DNA of 64,000 bases from Neisseria animalis (GCF_900636515.1 NZ_LR134287.1:372001-436000); one strand, 5' to 3'; positions 30,235 to 39,692 are shown, counted from the stretch's first letter. Numbers and translations are program-made. The notes: generated by a model not told the origin, from the letters alone.

Positions 30235-30330
30235 GGTCTGTCCTTTTATGTGATGGGTTTTGAATGGGTATCAGACGGCTTTATAGCATAAATGGAACAT
30301 TTAATCTAATCGTGTGCTGCCGAATAGGGG

Positions 30331-30375
30331 AAAGGCCGTCTGCAAATAAACAGGGTATTTTGCAGACGGCCTTTG
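30331..30375 (-). terminator. DUS hairpin after the glycosyltransferase-like gene
   Basis: AAAGGCCGTCTGCAAATA faces TATTTTGCAGACGGCCTTT; it separates this gene from fabG, so fabG probably has its own promoter or depends on read-through. Confidence 0.75.
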
Positions 30376-30380
30376 CGGGT

Positions 30381-31409
30381 TTATGTTTCGGGCAGGGTAA
30401 TTTTCTGATGAGGTTCGATGTCGAGAATGTATTTTATCCAGTTGCCGAAGCTGTATTTTTCGTAAATTTCAGGCGGCAGCTCGTGCAGCGGTGAGGCGGT
30501 AAATTCGGCCAAGCCGTTAAAGTTTTCGCCGTCCCAAACAAAGATGTTGTTCGGGTGGTAGAAATCGTATTTTTTGATTTCGGCATTGGTGGTGATGAGT
30601 TTTTTGCGGTAGCCGAGTGCTTCAAAGGCGCGGTAGGACAAGCCTTGGTGTGCATCGCTGACAAAATCGAGCAGTATCGCACTTTGGCGGGCTTTTTTCA
30701 GGTTTTCGACAAAGCTGATCGGTTGTTTCATCAGGCGGATGCGGGGATTGGAATAAACGGCACGGGCTTGCCGCTCTTTCTTTTTCCAGATGATGTAAAT
30801 GTCGGTACGCAAACCCTGCTGCGTCAGGTAATCTGCCAAAGCGTTAATCATGGCAGCGCGGCTGGGGTCGTGTATGCCGATGAAATAGCAGTCGGTGGTT
30901 ACGGCGGGCTGCCGGTTCAGGTTGTAGTCGAAATAGAAATTGGTGGTGGGCAGTACGTTGGGATATTGTTTGCGGTCTTGCGCGTCGAAAACGTAAAAAC
31001 GGTCAAACTCGCCCATCAGCGGGAAAATATTGGGGAAGCGGTGCAGTCCGTCGAATTGGTAGTTGACTGCTCCGTGGCGGCTGTTTTGGCGGATAAAGCG
31101 GATGAGGTCGCTGCTGTATTGTTCGGCGCTGATGAACAGGGCGTAATCCAAACCGCCCGCTTTTTGGATTTGGGCGGCGATTTTTTGCTGGAGTACCTGC
31201 CCTTTGAGCCGCTTGGCGGTGGCTTTGTCACGATGGACGACTTTCCGCCATTTGGCGTAAAAATGTTTCGCCGGCGAGGGATAACCGGTGTTCAGACGGT
31301 ATTCGGCCAGATTGATGACGTTGAAACCGTGATGCCGCAGATTGTGCTCGATAAGGAGGTGCAAGCCTGCAATATCGGGTGCGCTGAACAGCAGGGTGGG
31401 TGATTTCAT
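30381..31409 (-). CDS. Putative glycosyltransferase/LPS-biosynthesis protein
   Basis: 342 residues, soluble, no signal peptide. The N-terminal half starts with an alternating hydrophobic strand (TLLFSAPDIAGLHLLIEHNL) as in GT-B folds. The C-terminal part SAILLDFVSDAHQGLSYRAFEALGYRKKLITTN and YDFYHPNNIFVW resembles the nucleotide-sugar-binding half of GT4-like and CgeB-like proteins, where a Glu in such a helix contacts the donor. Exact family and product are uncertain. It is inserted between fabD and fabG, an unusual place for a glycan gene. Confidence 0.55.
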   Translation of the reverse strand: MKSPTLLFSAPDIAGLHLLIEHNLRHHGFNVINLAEYRLNTGYPSPAKHFYAKWRKVVHRDKATAKRLKGQVLQQKIAAQIQKAGGLDYALFISAEQYSSDLIRFIRQNSRHGAVNYQFDGLHRFPNIFPLMGEFDRFYVFDAQDRKQYPNVLPTTNFYFDYNLNRQPAVTTDCYFIGIHDPSRAAMINALADYLTQQGLRTDIYIIWKKKERQARAVYSNPRIRLMKQPISFVENLKKARQSAILLDFVSDAHQGLSYRAFEALGYRKKLITTNAEIKKYDFYHPNNIFVWDGENFNGLAEFTASPLHELPPEIYEKYSFGNWIKYILDIEPHQKITLPET

Positions 31410-31488
31410 GGCTCGGCGGAAAAAAGGGTGGTCGGTATGGTTTTACAGACGGCCTTCGGGTGGGAAATGCCGTCTGCAAAACAGGGGG

Positions 31489-32415
31489 TCAGTGTGTTTC
31501 GATGAAGGCGGCAACCTGCTCGGCGTTGGTCAGCGCGGTGCACACGGCTGCTTTGTTGATGCGTTTGGCCAAGCCTGCCAATACTTTGCCCGGGCCGCAT
31601 TCGGCGGATTCGGTAATGCCTTCTTTAACCAGTATATCGACGGTTTCCGTCCAGCGGACGGGGCTGTAAAGCTGGCGCACGAGCGCATCTTTGATTTTGT
31701 CGGCTTCGTCGTAGGCGGCAACGTCGGCGTTGTGGATAACGCGGATTTGCGGTTGCTTGATTTCGATAGTTTTGAGCGCTTCCGCCAGTTTGTCGGCAGC
31801 GGGCTTCATCAGGCTGCAATGGGAAGGAACGGATACCGGCAGCGGCAGGGCGCGTTTGGCACCGGCTTCTTTGGCGGCAGCCATGGCGCGTTCGACTGCG
31901 GCAGCGTTGCCGGCAATCACGACTTGGCCGGGCGAGTTGAAGTTGACGGCTTCAACTACTTCTTCTTGCGCGGCGGCGGCGCAGATGTCTTTGATTTGTT
32001 GGTCTTCCAAGCCCAAAATCGCTGCCATTGCCCCCACGCCTTGCGGTACGGCAGACTGCATCAGTTCGGCACGCAGGCGGACCAGTTTGACGGCATCGGC
32101 AAAATCCAATGCACCTGCTGCAACCAAGGCGGTGTACTCGCCCAAGCTGTGGCCGGCAACCACGTCGGGTGTTTTGCCGCCTGCTTCGAGATAGGCGCGG
32201 TAAGTGGCGACACCGGCGGCCAGCATGATGGGTTGGGTGTTGACGGTTTGTCCGATGATTTCGGCATCTTCGCCGTTAATCATTGCCCATAAATCTTGGC
32301 CGAGTACGGCGGAGGCTTCGTTGAAAGTGGCTTTGACGGTTGCGTTGTGTTCAAAGCCGTTCATCATGCCGAGGCTTTGGGAGCCCTGACCCGGAAAGAA
32401 AAATGCAAAAGACAT
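31489..32415 (-). CDS. fabD: Malonyl-CoA:ACP transacylase FabD
   Basis: 308 residues. Loads malonyl groups onto ACP. FPGQGSQSLGM at the start, the nucleophile Ser in GHSLGEYTALVAAG, the VPSHCSLM loop with the active His, and VIHNADV near the end. It is third in the leftward fabH-DUF1294-fabD order. Confidence 0.96.
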   Translation of the reverse strand: MSFAFFFPGQGSQSLGMMNGFEHNATVKATFNEASAVLGQDLWAMINGEDAEIIGQTVNTQPIMLAAGVATYRAYLEAGGKTPDVVAGHSLGEYTALVAAGALDFADAVKLVRLRAELMQSAVPQGVGAMAAILGLEDQQIKDICAAAAQEEVVEAVNFNSPGQVVIAGNAAAVERAMAAAKEAGAKRALPLPVSVPSHCSLMKPAADKLAEALKTIEIKQPQIRVIHNADVAAYDEADKIKDALVRQLYSPVRWTETVDILVKEGITESAECGPGKVLAGLAKRINKAAVCTALTNAEQVAAFIETH

Positions 32416-32472
32416 GGGAGTTCCTTATATTGGGGAGAACCGCTGCGGAAAGGTGGCAAGGCGGTTCGGTAA

Positions 32473-32811
32473 TCAAATTCGGGTCAGTCGCCAAATCCCG
32501 TAAGTCAGGGCGGCATTGCCCGCAACGCTTAACCAAAATACGGTAATAAAAGAGGTTTTGGCGGTTTTGTGCCGGTAGCGGTGTCGCGCTGCCCATGCGC
32601 CGACCCAGCCGCCGAGCAGGTCTGCGGTGTGCAGGGCGTTTTCGGGTATGCGGCGCTGTTGCCTGACGGCAGCGGTTTTGTCGCGGCGGTACAGGAAAAA
32701 GCTGATTGCTCCTGCGGCAAGATAAGCTGCGGCCAGCTTCGGGGATACGGCGGCGGCAACGGCAATCAGGTAGGCGGCAGGCAGGATAACGGGCAGGGCG
32801 GTTGTGTTCAT
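32473..32811 (-). CDS. DUF1294-family small membrane protein
   Basis: 112 residues from the ATG at 32811. About three to four membrane segments with the family signature FFLYRRDKTAAVRQQRRIPENALHTADLLGGW. Function unknown; some relatives are fused to cold-shock domains, which this one lacks. Situated between fabH and fabD. Confidence 0.8.
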   Translation of the reverse strand: MNTTALPVILPAAYLIAVAAAVSPKLAAAYLAAGAISFFLYRRDKTAAVRQQRRIPENALHTADLLGGWVGAWAARHRYRHKTAKTSFITVFWLSVAGNAALTYGIWRLTRI

Positions 32812-32825
32812 AAAAGGTTTTGCGT

Positions 32826-32856
32826 GAGGCCGTCTGTATTTTGCAGACGGCCTTCG
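32826..32856 (-). terminator. DUS hairpin after fabH
   Basis: AGGCCGTCTGTA and TTTTGCAGACGGCCT with a very short loop, 3 bases beyond the fabH stop; T run is weak. Confidence 0.55.
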
Positions 32857-32858
32857 GA

Positions 32859-33821
32859 TCAGTATTTGATCAATACCGCACCCCATGCAAATCCGCCGCC
32901 GATTCCTTCGAGCAGCAGGTTTTGTCCGCGCCGGATTTTGCCGCTTTTAATGCCGGTATCCAGTGCCAGCGGAATGGAGGCGGCGGAGGTGTTGCCGTGG
33001 TCTTGTACGGTGAGAATGACTTTTTCCTGCGGCAGCCCCAAATGCTTGGCGGTGGAATCGATGATGCGTTTGTTTGCCTGATGGGGAATCAGCCAGTCGA
33101 TTTGTTCCGCGCTGTAACCTGATTCGGTCAGTACTTCGTCTGCAACTTTGGACAGCATCTTCACGGCGAATTTGAATACGCCCGGGCCGTCCATTTTGAC
33201 AAACGGGCTGCCGCAGATTTTGCCGTCTGCAATTTGCGCGGGAACATTGAGCAGATCGAGGTAGTTGCCGTCGGCGTGCAGTTTGCTGTGGATAATGCCC
33301 GGCTCGTCGGACGCGCCCAAAACTACCGCTCCGGCACCGTCGCCGAACAATACGCAGGTGGTGCGGTCGTTCCAATCGAGAATGCGGCTGAAGGTTTCTG
33401 CGCCGATTACCAATATTTTTTTGCTCATGCCGCTTTTGATGTAGGCATGGGCGGTGTTGAGGGCATACATAAAGCCCGCACAAACGGCTTGTACGTCGAA
33501 TGCGGGGCTGCCGTTGGTCATGCCGAGCTTCTGCTGCACGATGGTGGCGGTTGACGGAAACTGCATATCGGGTGTGGCGGTGGCTACGACAATCAGGTCG
33601 ATTTCGTCGGGCGCTACGCCGGCATCTTCCAGTGCAAGCCGGGCGGCGGCGGCGGCCAAATCGCTGGTTTTCTCCTGCTCGTCTGCAATATGGCGGAATT
33701 TGATACCGGTACGCGTGGTAATCCATTCGTCGGACGTATCGACTTTCTGTGCCAAGTCGTCGTTGCTGACGCGCTTGGCAGGGAGGTAGCTGCCGGTACC
33801 GAGGATTTTGGCATACTGCAT
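32859..33821 (-). CDS. fabH: 3-oxoacyl-[ACP] synthase III FabH
   Basis: 320 residues. Starts fatty acid chains by condensing acetyl-CoA with malonyl-ACP. The Cys-His-Asn triad is complete: [22 protein letters not shown]. The ATG at 33821 gives the standard [14 protein letters not shown] start; the ATG six bases upstream leaves too little room for the AAGAGAG ribosome site. A MITE ends 73 bases upstream. Confidence 0.96.
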   Translation of the reverse strand: MQYAKILGTGSYLPAKRVSNDDLAQKVDTSDEWITTRTGIKFRHIADEQEKTSDLAAAAARLALEDAGVAPDEIDLIVVATATPDMQFPSTATIVQQKLGMTNGSPAFDVQAVCAGFMYALNTAHAYIKSGMSKKILVIGAETFSRILDWNDRTTCVLFGDGAGAVVLGASDEPGIIHSKLHADGNYLDLLNVPAQIADGKICGSPFVKMDGPGVFKFAVKMLSKVADEVLTESGYSAEQIDWLIPHQANKRIIDSTAKHLGLPQEKVILTVQDHGNTSAASIPLALDTGIKSGKIRRGQNLLLEGIGGGFAWGAVLIKY

Positions 33822-34275
33822 GGGCATACTCTCTTTATAGGTGTTCAATCGAATGGCGTTTATTGTAAGCGAAATTGTGCAGGTTTTGGAATATATAGTC
33901 ATTTAAAATAAGAATGATACAGCGTTGCTTTGCCTTGTCGTACTATCTGTACTGTCTGCGGCTTCGCTGCCTTGTCTCATTCTCATTTTATTCGACTATA
34001 GTTGATTAAAATAAGAAAATGCGGTTTGGCGGGGCGGCGAAGGTGTGTTTGCCTTGGGCTTGAGGCCGTCTGCAAATGTGCGGTGTAATCGGGAATTACA
34101 GGCAAATGGTACGGTGCGGGGAGTACGGGCGGAATATTTTATCTATGAAAAATAAAAACTTGATTTTGCAGACGGCCTTTCAGGCTCAAACACCCGAACG
34201 GATTGTGCTAAGGTAAACGGTTTGGCTTCTCAAACAGTAAAAGCTGTATTTTTATTACAAAGAAAGGTTTGAAAG
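33822..34275. other. Divergent region between fabH and gntP
   Basis: No gene. Contains a MITE (33894-34000) and two separate DUS cores (near 34064 and 34172). Confidence 0.7.
33894..34000 (+). mobile_element. Correia-like MITE, copy 4
   Basis: 107 bp; variants CTTGTCGTACTATCTG and ATTCTCATTTTA. Its left end is 73 bases upstream of fabH. Confidence 0.88.
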
Positions 34276-35661
34276 ATGGACGGTTGGACTCAAACACTCG
34301 GTGCGGGTCAGCTGCTGGGCATTGCAGCGGCGGCGGTGCTGCTGATTCTGGTGCTGATTATCAAATTCCGCGTACACGCGCTGCTGACGCTGGTGTCGGT
34401 CAGCCTGCTGACCGCGCTGGCAACGGGTTTGCCGATGGGTGCGCTGGTCAACGATGTGTTGGTGAAAAACTTCGGCGGCACGCTCGGCAATGTGGCGTTG
34501 CTGGTGGGCTTGGGCGCGATGCTCGGCCGTTTGGTGGAAACTTCGGGCGGCGCGCAGTCGCTGGCGGACGCGCTGGTGAAAATATTCGGTGAAAAGCGTG
34601 CGCCGTTTGCATTGGGCGTGGCTTCGCTGATTTTCGGTTTTCCGATTTTCTTTGATGCCGGTCTGGTGGTGATGCTGCCGATTGTGTTTGCTACGGCGCG
34701 GCGGATGAAGCAGGACGTATTGCCTTACGCGCTGGCTTCCATCGGCGCGTTTTCGGTGATGCACGTTTTCCTGCCGCCGCACCCGGGGCCGATTGCGGCT
34801 TCTGAGTTTTACGGTGCGAATATCGGCCACGTTCTGATTGTCGGCCTGCCGCTGGCGGTTGTGGTGTGGTATTTCAGCGGGTATCTGTTGGGTCAGGTTT
34901 TGGGGCGCAAAATCCGCGTACCCGTACCGGATTTGCTCAGCGGCGGCAAACAAGACGACGACGCGCCGAAAGTGCCTGCCAAGGCGGGTACGGTCATCGG
35001 CATCATGCTGATTCCGATGCTGCTGATTTTCCTGAATACCGGCTTGGCCACGCTGATTAGCGAGGGTGTGGTCGATAAAGGCGAAACTTGGGTGCAGGCG
35101 CTGCGTATGGTCGGCTCGACTCCGGTGGCGTTGCTGATTTCGGTATTGGTTGCCCTGTTTGTATTGGGGCGCAAGCGCGGCGAAGAGGCAAGCGCGTTGG
35201 AAAAAACCATTGACGGCGCACTGGCTCCGGTCTGCTCGGTGATTCTGATTACCGGCGCAGGCGGAATGTTCGGCGGCGTGCTGCGTGCTTCGGGTATCGG
35301 TCAGGCATTGGCCGACAGCATGGCGGATTTGGGTATTCCCGTGTTGCTGGGCTGTTTTTTGGTGGCGTTGGCACTGCGTATCGCACAAGGTTCGGCAACC
35401 GTGGCACTGACAACCGCCGCCGCGCTGATGGCACCCGCCGTAGCCGCCGCCGGTTTCAGCGACTGGCAGTTGGCCTGCGTGGTACTGGCAACAGCGGCCG
35501 GCTCTGTGGGCGTAAGCCATTTCAACGATTCGGGCTTTTGGCTGGTAGGGCGTTTGCTGGATATGGACGTGCCGACCACGCTGAAAACGTGGACGGTCAA
35601 CCAAACGCTGATTGCATTAATCGGCTTCGCGCTGTCGGCTTTGGCGTTTGTCATCGTATAA
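34276..35661 (+). CDS. Gluconate permease (GntP family)
   Basis: 461 residues with about 12 membrane segments. Features include NFGGTLGNVALLVGLGAMLGRLVE, GFPIFFDAGLVVMLPI and FLPPHPGPIAA, all standard in GntP-type gluconate:H+ symporters. It is followed after 16 bases by gluconate kinase, so both serve gluconate use. The ATG at 34276 is preceded by AGAAAGG. Whether it is GntP, GntT or GntU type cannot be told. Confidence 0.92.
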   Translation: MDGWTQTLGAGQLLGIAAAAVLLILVLIIKFRVHALLTLVSVSLLTALATGLPMGALVNDVLVKNFGGTLGNVALLVGLGAMLGRLVETSGGAQSLADALVKIFGEKRAPFALGVASLIFGFPIFFDAGLVVMLPIVFATARRMKQDVLPYALASIGAFSVMHVFLPPHPGPIAASEFYGANIGHVLIVGLPLAVVVWYFSGYLLGQVLGRKIRVPVPDLLSGGKQDDDAPKVPAKAGTVIGIMLIPMLLIFLNTGLATLISEGVVDKGETWVQALRMVGSTPVALLISVLVALFVLGRKRGEEASALEKTIDGALAPVCSVILITGAGGMFGGVLRASGIGQALADSMADLGIPVLLGCFLVALALRIAQGSATVALTTAAALMAPAVAAAGFSDWQLACVVLATAAGSVGVSHFNDSGFWLVGRLLDMDVPTTLKTWTVNQTLIALIGFALSALAFVIV

Positions 35662-35677
35662 AGGTAAGGAGCAAAAC

Positions 35678-36196
35678 ATGACGGTACATTTTGTTGTCAT
35701 GGGCGTGAGCGGCTGCGGCAAAACCACAACCGCGCTGGCCTTGCAAAAGCATTTGAACCAATGCTCGTATGCGGAGGGCGATGATTTCCACACCCAAGCC
35801 AACCGCGACAAAATGGGTGCGGGGATTCCGCTTACCGATGAAGACCGCTATCCGTGGCTGCACAATCTGCGCGATTGGATGACGGAGCAGGCGCAGGCGG
35901 GCGCGGCGTATTCCATCGTAACCTGCTCGGCACTCAAGCGGCAATACCGCGATATTTTGCGCGGCGCGGAAGGGAAAACGGTATTTATCCACCTCTCTCC
36001 GCCGCAAGATGTCAACTTGGAACGTATGCTGTCGCGCCAAGGGCATTACATGAAAGCCGGTATGCTGGATTCCCAACTGGCGATTTTGGAAACGCTCGGT
36101 GCTGACGAATACGGCATTAAAATCGACAACGCCGGTGCGCCCGAAGCGGTTGAGGCCGATATTTTGGCTTGGCTGAAAGCGGAAGGTTTGCTGTAA
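35678..36196 (+). CDS. gntK: Gluconate kinase
   Basis: 172 residues from the ATG at 35678 (ribosome site AAGGAG). Makes 6-phosphogluconate. P-loop GVSGCGKTT, then AEGDDFHTQANRDKMGAGIPLTDEDR and TCSALKRQYRD, the GntK signatures. Operon with the permease. Confidence 0.95.
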   Translation: MTVHFVVMGVSGCGKTTTALALQKHLNQCSYAEGDDFHTQANRDKMGAGIPLTDEDRYPWLHNLRDWMTEQAQAGAAYSIVTCSALKRQYRDILRGAEGKTVFIHLSPPQDVNLERMLSRQGHYMKAGMLDSQLAILETLGADEYGIKIDNAGAPEAVEADILAWLKAEGLL

Positions 36197-36280
36197 AGGC
36201 AAAGTACCGTTTTGCAGACGGCCTTTTGCTTGCCAAGCAATCCGAGAACTTGGTAAAACTCATGACAAGGGCTTGTAGGG

Positions 36281-36368
36281 GCGGGTTTTACATCCGCCCG
36301 TTTGCTTGGTTTTTTTGAAGTGGCAACTTTTTCAAGATATTCAATTTTCGGGCGGGTGTAAAACCTGC
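36281..36368. repeat. Unidentified 20-base inverted repeat
   Basis: GCGGGTTTTACATCCGCCCG (36281-36300) faces CGGGCGGGTGTAAAACCTGC (36349-36368) with 18 of 20 bases complementary. Each arm also contains a smaller hairpin (GGGCG...CGCCC). REP-like in look; not DUS or MITE. Confidence 0.65.
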
Positions 36369-36630
36369 TTCTGCCATCAGTTTGGGTTTGTTGCCTGTTT
36401 TTTGCCAAGGTCTCAAGCCATACCGGTTGCAAAGGCTTGTATGAAAACGCCGATGCCGTCTGCAAAACAGACGGCATCGGCGTTTCGGTTTTGAGTATTT
36501 GAATATAGGGTGTTTATGTTTCGTCTGGGCGTACTCCGGTATCAAGAATTGTAGAGGATAAGATAGGGAATCAATCAGCGTTTAATGGCCCGTCAGGAAG
36601 ACTGTCGGGTTGTTGTTTATTATACGCAAA

Positions 36631-36645
36631 TAATAATTATTATCA
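36631..36645. promoter_or_regulatory. Fur-box-like site
   Basis: TAATAATTATTATCA matches the TGATAATNATTATCA consensus with one change. The next gene on the + strand is tldD, 239 bases away, not a usual iron gene. Confidence 0.5.
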
Positions 36646-36883
36646 ATATTTCTTTAAAAATAAAATCAAGTTTTTTGATAATTATTTGAAAAGTAAGGGA
36701 AGAAAATATATTTGATGGTTTGGATAATTCTAGAAAAGACAGCTCCTCCATCGGGGCAGATGCAGGATTCGGCAGTTTGCGGTTTCCTACAAGCCGTCAT
36801 AGCCAGAGGCAATCAGCAATATCAAACTGCCGGCAAATCTCGTATAATTTGCGCTTATTTTCTGTATAAAGCCGTCTGAATCC

Positions 36884-38326
36884 ATGCAGCACATTTATTC
36901 TACTGTTCACCGTGATTTGCTCGAGGCCAATCATCTTTCTGCCGATTTGTTGAAACAGGGCTTGGCCGTTATCGGCAGCCGCCAAGTCGATTATGCCGAC
37001 ATCTACTGCCAGCGCACGGCTTACGAAAGTTGGCATTTGGAAGAGGGCATGGTGAAATCGGGCAGTTTCCAAATCGATCAGGGTGTCGGTGTGCGGGCGG
37101 TATCGGGCGATAAAACGGCGTTTGCTTATGCCGACAGCCTCAATTTCGATTCCATCAAGCGTTCTGCCGAGGCCGTGCGCGTGATTGGCGCGCTGGGGCA
37201 GAGCAAAAGTGCGGACGTATCGGTGCGGCAGCCGGAAAGAAGCATACACGGCGGTTTTAATCCGACGGCCAGTTTGGATTCTGCCGCCAAAGTTGCGTTG
37301 TTGCACAAAGTCGAAGCCTTGGCAAAAGCCGCCGATCCGCGCATTGTGCAGGTGATGGCGGGGCTGACTTGCGAATACGACATGATTTATCTGGCAAGAT
37401 TGGACGGCAAACACGCTGCCGACATCCGCCCGATGGTGCGCTTGAATGTTAATGTTATCGCCAAGCAGGGCGAGCGGCGGGAGCAGGGCAGCGCGGGCGG
37501 CGGCGGGCGGTATGACTTGGCTTATTTCGATGAAACGCTGGTTCGGCAATTTGTCGATACCGCCGTCAAGCAGGCTTTGACCAATCTGGAATCCCGTCCT
37601 GCTCCGGCGGGGGAAATGACTGTGGTACTGGGCAACGGTTGGCCGGGGGTATTGCTGCACGAAGCGGTGGGGCACGGTTTGGAAGGCGATTTCAACCGCA
37701 AGCAGACCAGCGTGTTCAGCGGCCGAATCGGCGAACGCGTAGCGGCCAAAGGCGTTACCGTGGTCGATCAGGGCGATATTCCCGACCGCAGGGGTTCGCT
37801 CAATATCGACGACGAGGGAAATGAAACGCGCCGCACGGTATTGATTGAAGACGGCATTTTGGTCGGTTATATGCAGGACGAAACCAATGCGCGGCTGATG
37901 GGTTGCGAGACCACCGGCAACGGCCGCCGCGAAAGTTATGCCGCAACCACCATGCCGCGCATGACCAATACTTTTATGGAAAACGGCGGCTACCTTCCCG
38001 AAGAAATCATTGCTTCGGTGGATAAAGGCATTTACGCCGTCAACTTCGGCGGCGGCCAAGTGGACATTACCAGCGGCAAATTTGTTTTTTCCGCTTCCGA
38101 AGCGTGGTGGGTGGAAAACGGCAAGCTGCAATATCCGGTAAAGGGTGCAACCATTATCGGCAACGGGCCGGAAGTGTTGAAATACGTTTCGATGATCGGC
38201 AACGACAGCGCGTTGGACAGCGGCGTGGGCGTGTGCGGCAAAGAAGGGCAGAGCGTGCCTGTGGGCGTGGGGCAGCCGACTTTGCGGATTGACCAAGGTT
38301 TGACCGTAGGGGGCAGCGAAGTGTAA
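36884..38326 (+). CDS. tldD: Metalloprotease TldD
   Basis: 480 residues. With PmbA/TldE it forms a heterodimeric zinc protease for unfolded or modified peptides. The zinc motif HEAVGHGLEGD lies at about residue 262, with a third ligand Cys near GVCGKEG. The N-terminal half has ADIYCQ and the DQGVGVRAV core. The partner gene is not in the window. A DUS-containing stretch precedes the start. Confidence 0.95.
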   Translation: MQHIYSTVHRDLLEANHLSADLLKQGLAVIGSRQVDYADIYCQRTAYESWHLEEGMVKSGSFQIDQGVGVRAVSGDKTAFAYADSLNFDSIKRSAEAVRVIGALGQSKSADVSVRQPERSIHGGFNPTASLDSAAKVALLHKVEALAKAADPRIVQVMAGLTCEYDMIYLARLDGKHAADIRPMVRLNVNVIAKQGERREQGSAGGGGRYDLAYFDETLVRQFVDTAVKQALTNLESRPAPAGEMTVVLGNGWPGVLLHEAVGHGLEGDFNRKQTSVFSGRIGERVAAKGVTVVDQGDIPDRRGSLNIDDEGNETRRTVLIEDGILVGYMQDETNARLMGCETTGNGRRESYAATTMPRMTNTFMENGGYLPEEIIASVDKGIYAVNFGGGQVDITSGKFVFSASEAWWVENGKLQYPVKGATIIGNGPEVLKYVSMIGNDSALDSGVGVCGKEGQSVPVGVGQPTLRIDQGLTVGGSEV

Positions 38327-38354
38327 GCCTTACTTCCTGCCGAAGCAGCTATTG

Positions 38355-38404
38355 AAAAGGCCGTCTGCAAAAATACCATCGGTGTTTTGCAGACGGCCTT
38401 TTTT
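38355..38404 (+). terminator. DUS hairpin terminator after tldD
   Basis: AAAAGGCCGTCTGCAAAAA and TTTTGCAGACGGCCTTTTTT. Confidence 0.85.
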
Positions 38405-38587
38405 ATGGGCAGCAGTCAAATTTCTGAAACATCTGTTTATTACAATCAATTTGCCTGACCAGCAATGCGGCTGCTGGTATCGGATTGGGAATATTCAGCC
38501 GGAGGCGGCAGAAAGGTTGCTTGGGTTTGCCCGAAGGAATAAGCGGTCGGGCAGGTTGCGGACGAATAATCATGAAAGGAATAGGCG

Positions 38588-38707
38588 ATGACTTTGCTGA
38601 ATGTAAGTTTGTGGCTGTTGGCTGCGGTATTGGCGGTTGTACTGGTTTCGATGGTGTTCGGTTTGCTGCACATGGCGGTGATGATGGCAAGGCAGCAGGA
38701 GTTTTGA
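38588..38707 (+). CDS. Possible 39-residue single-pass membrane protein
   Basis: MTLLNVSLWLLAAVLAVVLV then a short segment ending HMAVMMARQQEF: one hydrophobic helix and a basic/acidic tail. AAAGGAATAGG lies 5-15 bases before the ATG. There is no known homologue I can name. Small membrane proteins often look like this, but the frame is short enough to be chance. Confidence 0.4.
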   Translation: MTLLNVSLWLLAAVLAVVLVSMVFGLLHMAVMMARQQEF

Positions 38708-38900
38708 ATATCGCCATCGGTATGGCCGCACCACGCAGCATGAGATAAAGCGGCAACGATGTGTCATTTTTGCCTTGAAATCAATATATTATCTAATATT
38801 TTGGCATTTTGCCTGCTGCGTGGTTTGGGATTTGCTGTTTCATTTTATGCCATGCAGTCGGGTAATAGGAAAAGTTTTGCCCTGCACGGCAAAGGTTGAA

Positions 38901-38944
38901 GAAAGGCCGTCTGCAAAATGGAATTTGCAGATGGCCTTTTTCTT
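38901..38944 (-). terminator. DUS hairpin after cytochrome b561 gene
   Basis: AAAGGCCGTCTGCAAA and TTTGCAGATGGCCTTTTT; one DUS arm has a mutation (GATGG), still paired as G-T. Confidence 0.7.
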
Positions 38945-38966
38945 TTATGAAAGAACCTACAAGCGT

Positions 38967-39482
38967 TTATTGGCGGCCAATCATGCGCTGCATGATTTTT
39001 TCGCCTTTGATTTGATGGATAACCGCCATGGCAATGTGTCCGGCGGCAAGCGCGAACAAAATCCATGCCAGCGTGCTGTGCCATTGGTTGCCCAGTTGCG
39101 TCATCCACTCGATTTTTTCCGGAGAGCCTTGCATCACTTCGATACCGAATACTTTCAGCGGGCCTCTGCCGCCGCCGTATTGTCGGATTAATGCGATGGC
39201 AGGTACGGCCAGCATCAGCACATACAGCGCGAGATGACCGAGCTTCGCCGCGGCATTGTCGGCGGCCGGGCGGCGGGCTTTGGTTATTGCCCACAGCAGG
39301 CGCAGTACGGCTAACAGTATCAGCAGCGAGCCGACCGATTTGTGAAGATTCATCAGATTGGGAATGTCGGCTTCAATAAAAAACAAAACGGCGGTTGCCA
39401 GCATAATGGCAAAGCAAAGTGCCATGATCCAATGGAAAAAGCGGCTGATGCTGTCGTAAGCGGTGGGGGTTGGTGTGGTCAT
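38967..39482 (-). CDS. Cytochrome b561 (diheme membrane protein)
   Basis: 171 residues with four membrane helices. Heme-ligand His candidates are in FHWIMAL, NLHKSVGS, WHSTLAW and GHIAMAVIHQ. This CybB-type family moves electrons between quinol and acceptors such as superoxide in the inner membrane. Alone, leftward, with a DUS terminator. Confidence 0.9.
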   Translation of the reverse strand: MTTPTPTAYDSISRFFHWIMALCFAIMLATAVLFFIEADIPNLMNLHKSVGSLLILLAVLRLLWAITKARRPAADNAAAKLGHLALYVLMLAVPAIALIRQYGGGRGPLKVFGIEVMQGSPEKIEWMTQLGNQWHSTLAWILFALAAGHIAMAVIHQIKGEKIMQRMIGRQ

Positions 39483-39692
39483 AATGGTATAAAAAATAAA
39501 GATATAGATAGTGATATTTTATCCGTTTGGGATTTTAAATACGGTTGGACAATAATTAATAAATGTAAATATTGCAGACGGCATCAAACCGCGCCAATAA
39601 GGCAACAGGCAAACATAGCGCCACAATCATGTGTTTTGTGCCGCGCCGCTATATAATAAACAGAGTTTGATAAACAGAAAGGCCGTCTGAAC

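Larger units (their letters stand above)
36197..36883. other. Non-coding 687-base region before tldD
   Basis: Contains a DUS (about 36213), an inverted repeat family member (36281-36368), a palindromic DUS pair (36454-36472), a Fur-box-like site (36631-36645) and an AT-rich tract. A 58-codon frame at 36715 has no ribosome site or recognisable product. Confidence 0.65.

Noticed and set aside
34255..35604. 449-codon minus-strand frame, His/Gln/Arg-rich
   Set aside because: Opposite of the gluconate permease gene, low-complexity composition, no domain.
36715..36891. 58-codon frame after the Fur-like site
   Set aside because: No ribosome site, no domain, and it ends in a DUS; too weak to list as a gene.
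36797..38296. 499-codon minus-strand frame
   Set aside because: Opposite of tldD; the TldD zinc motif and family match decide for the other strand.
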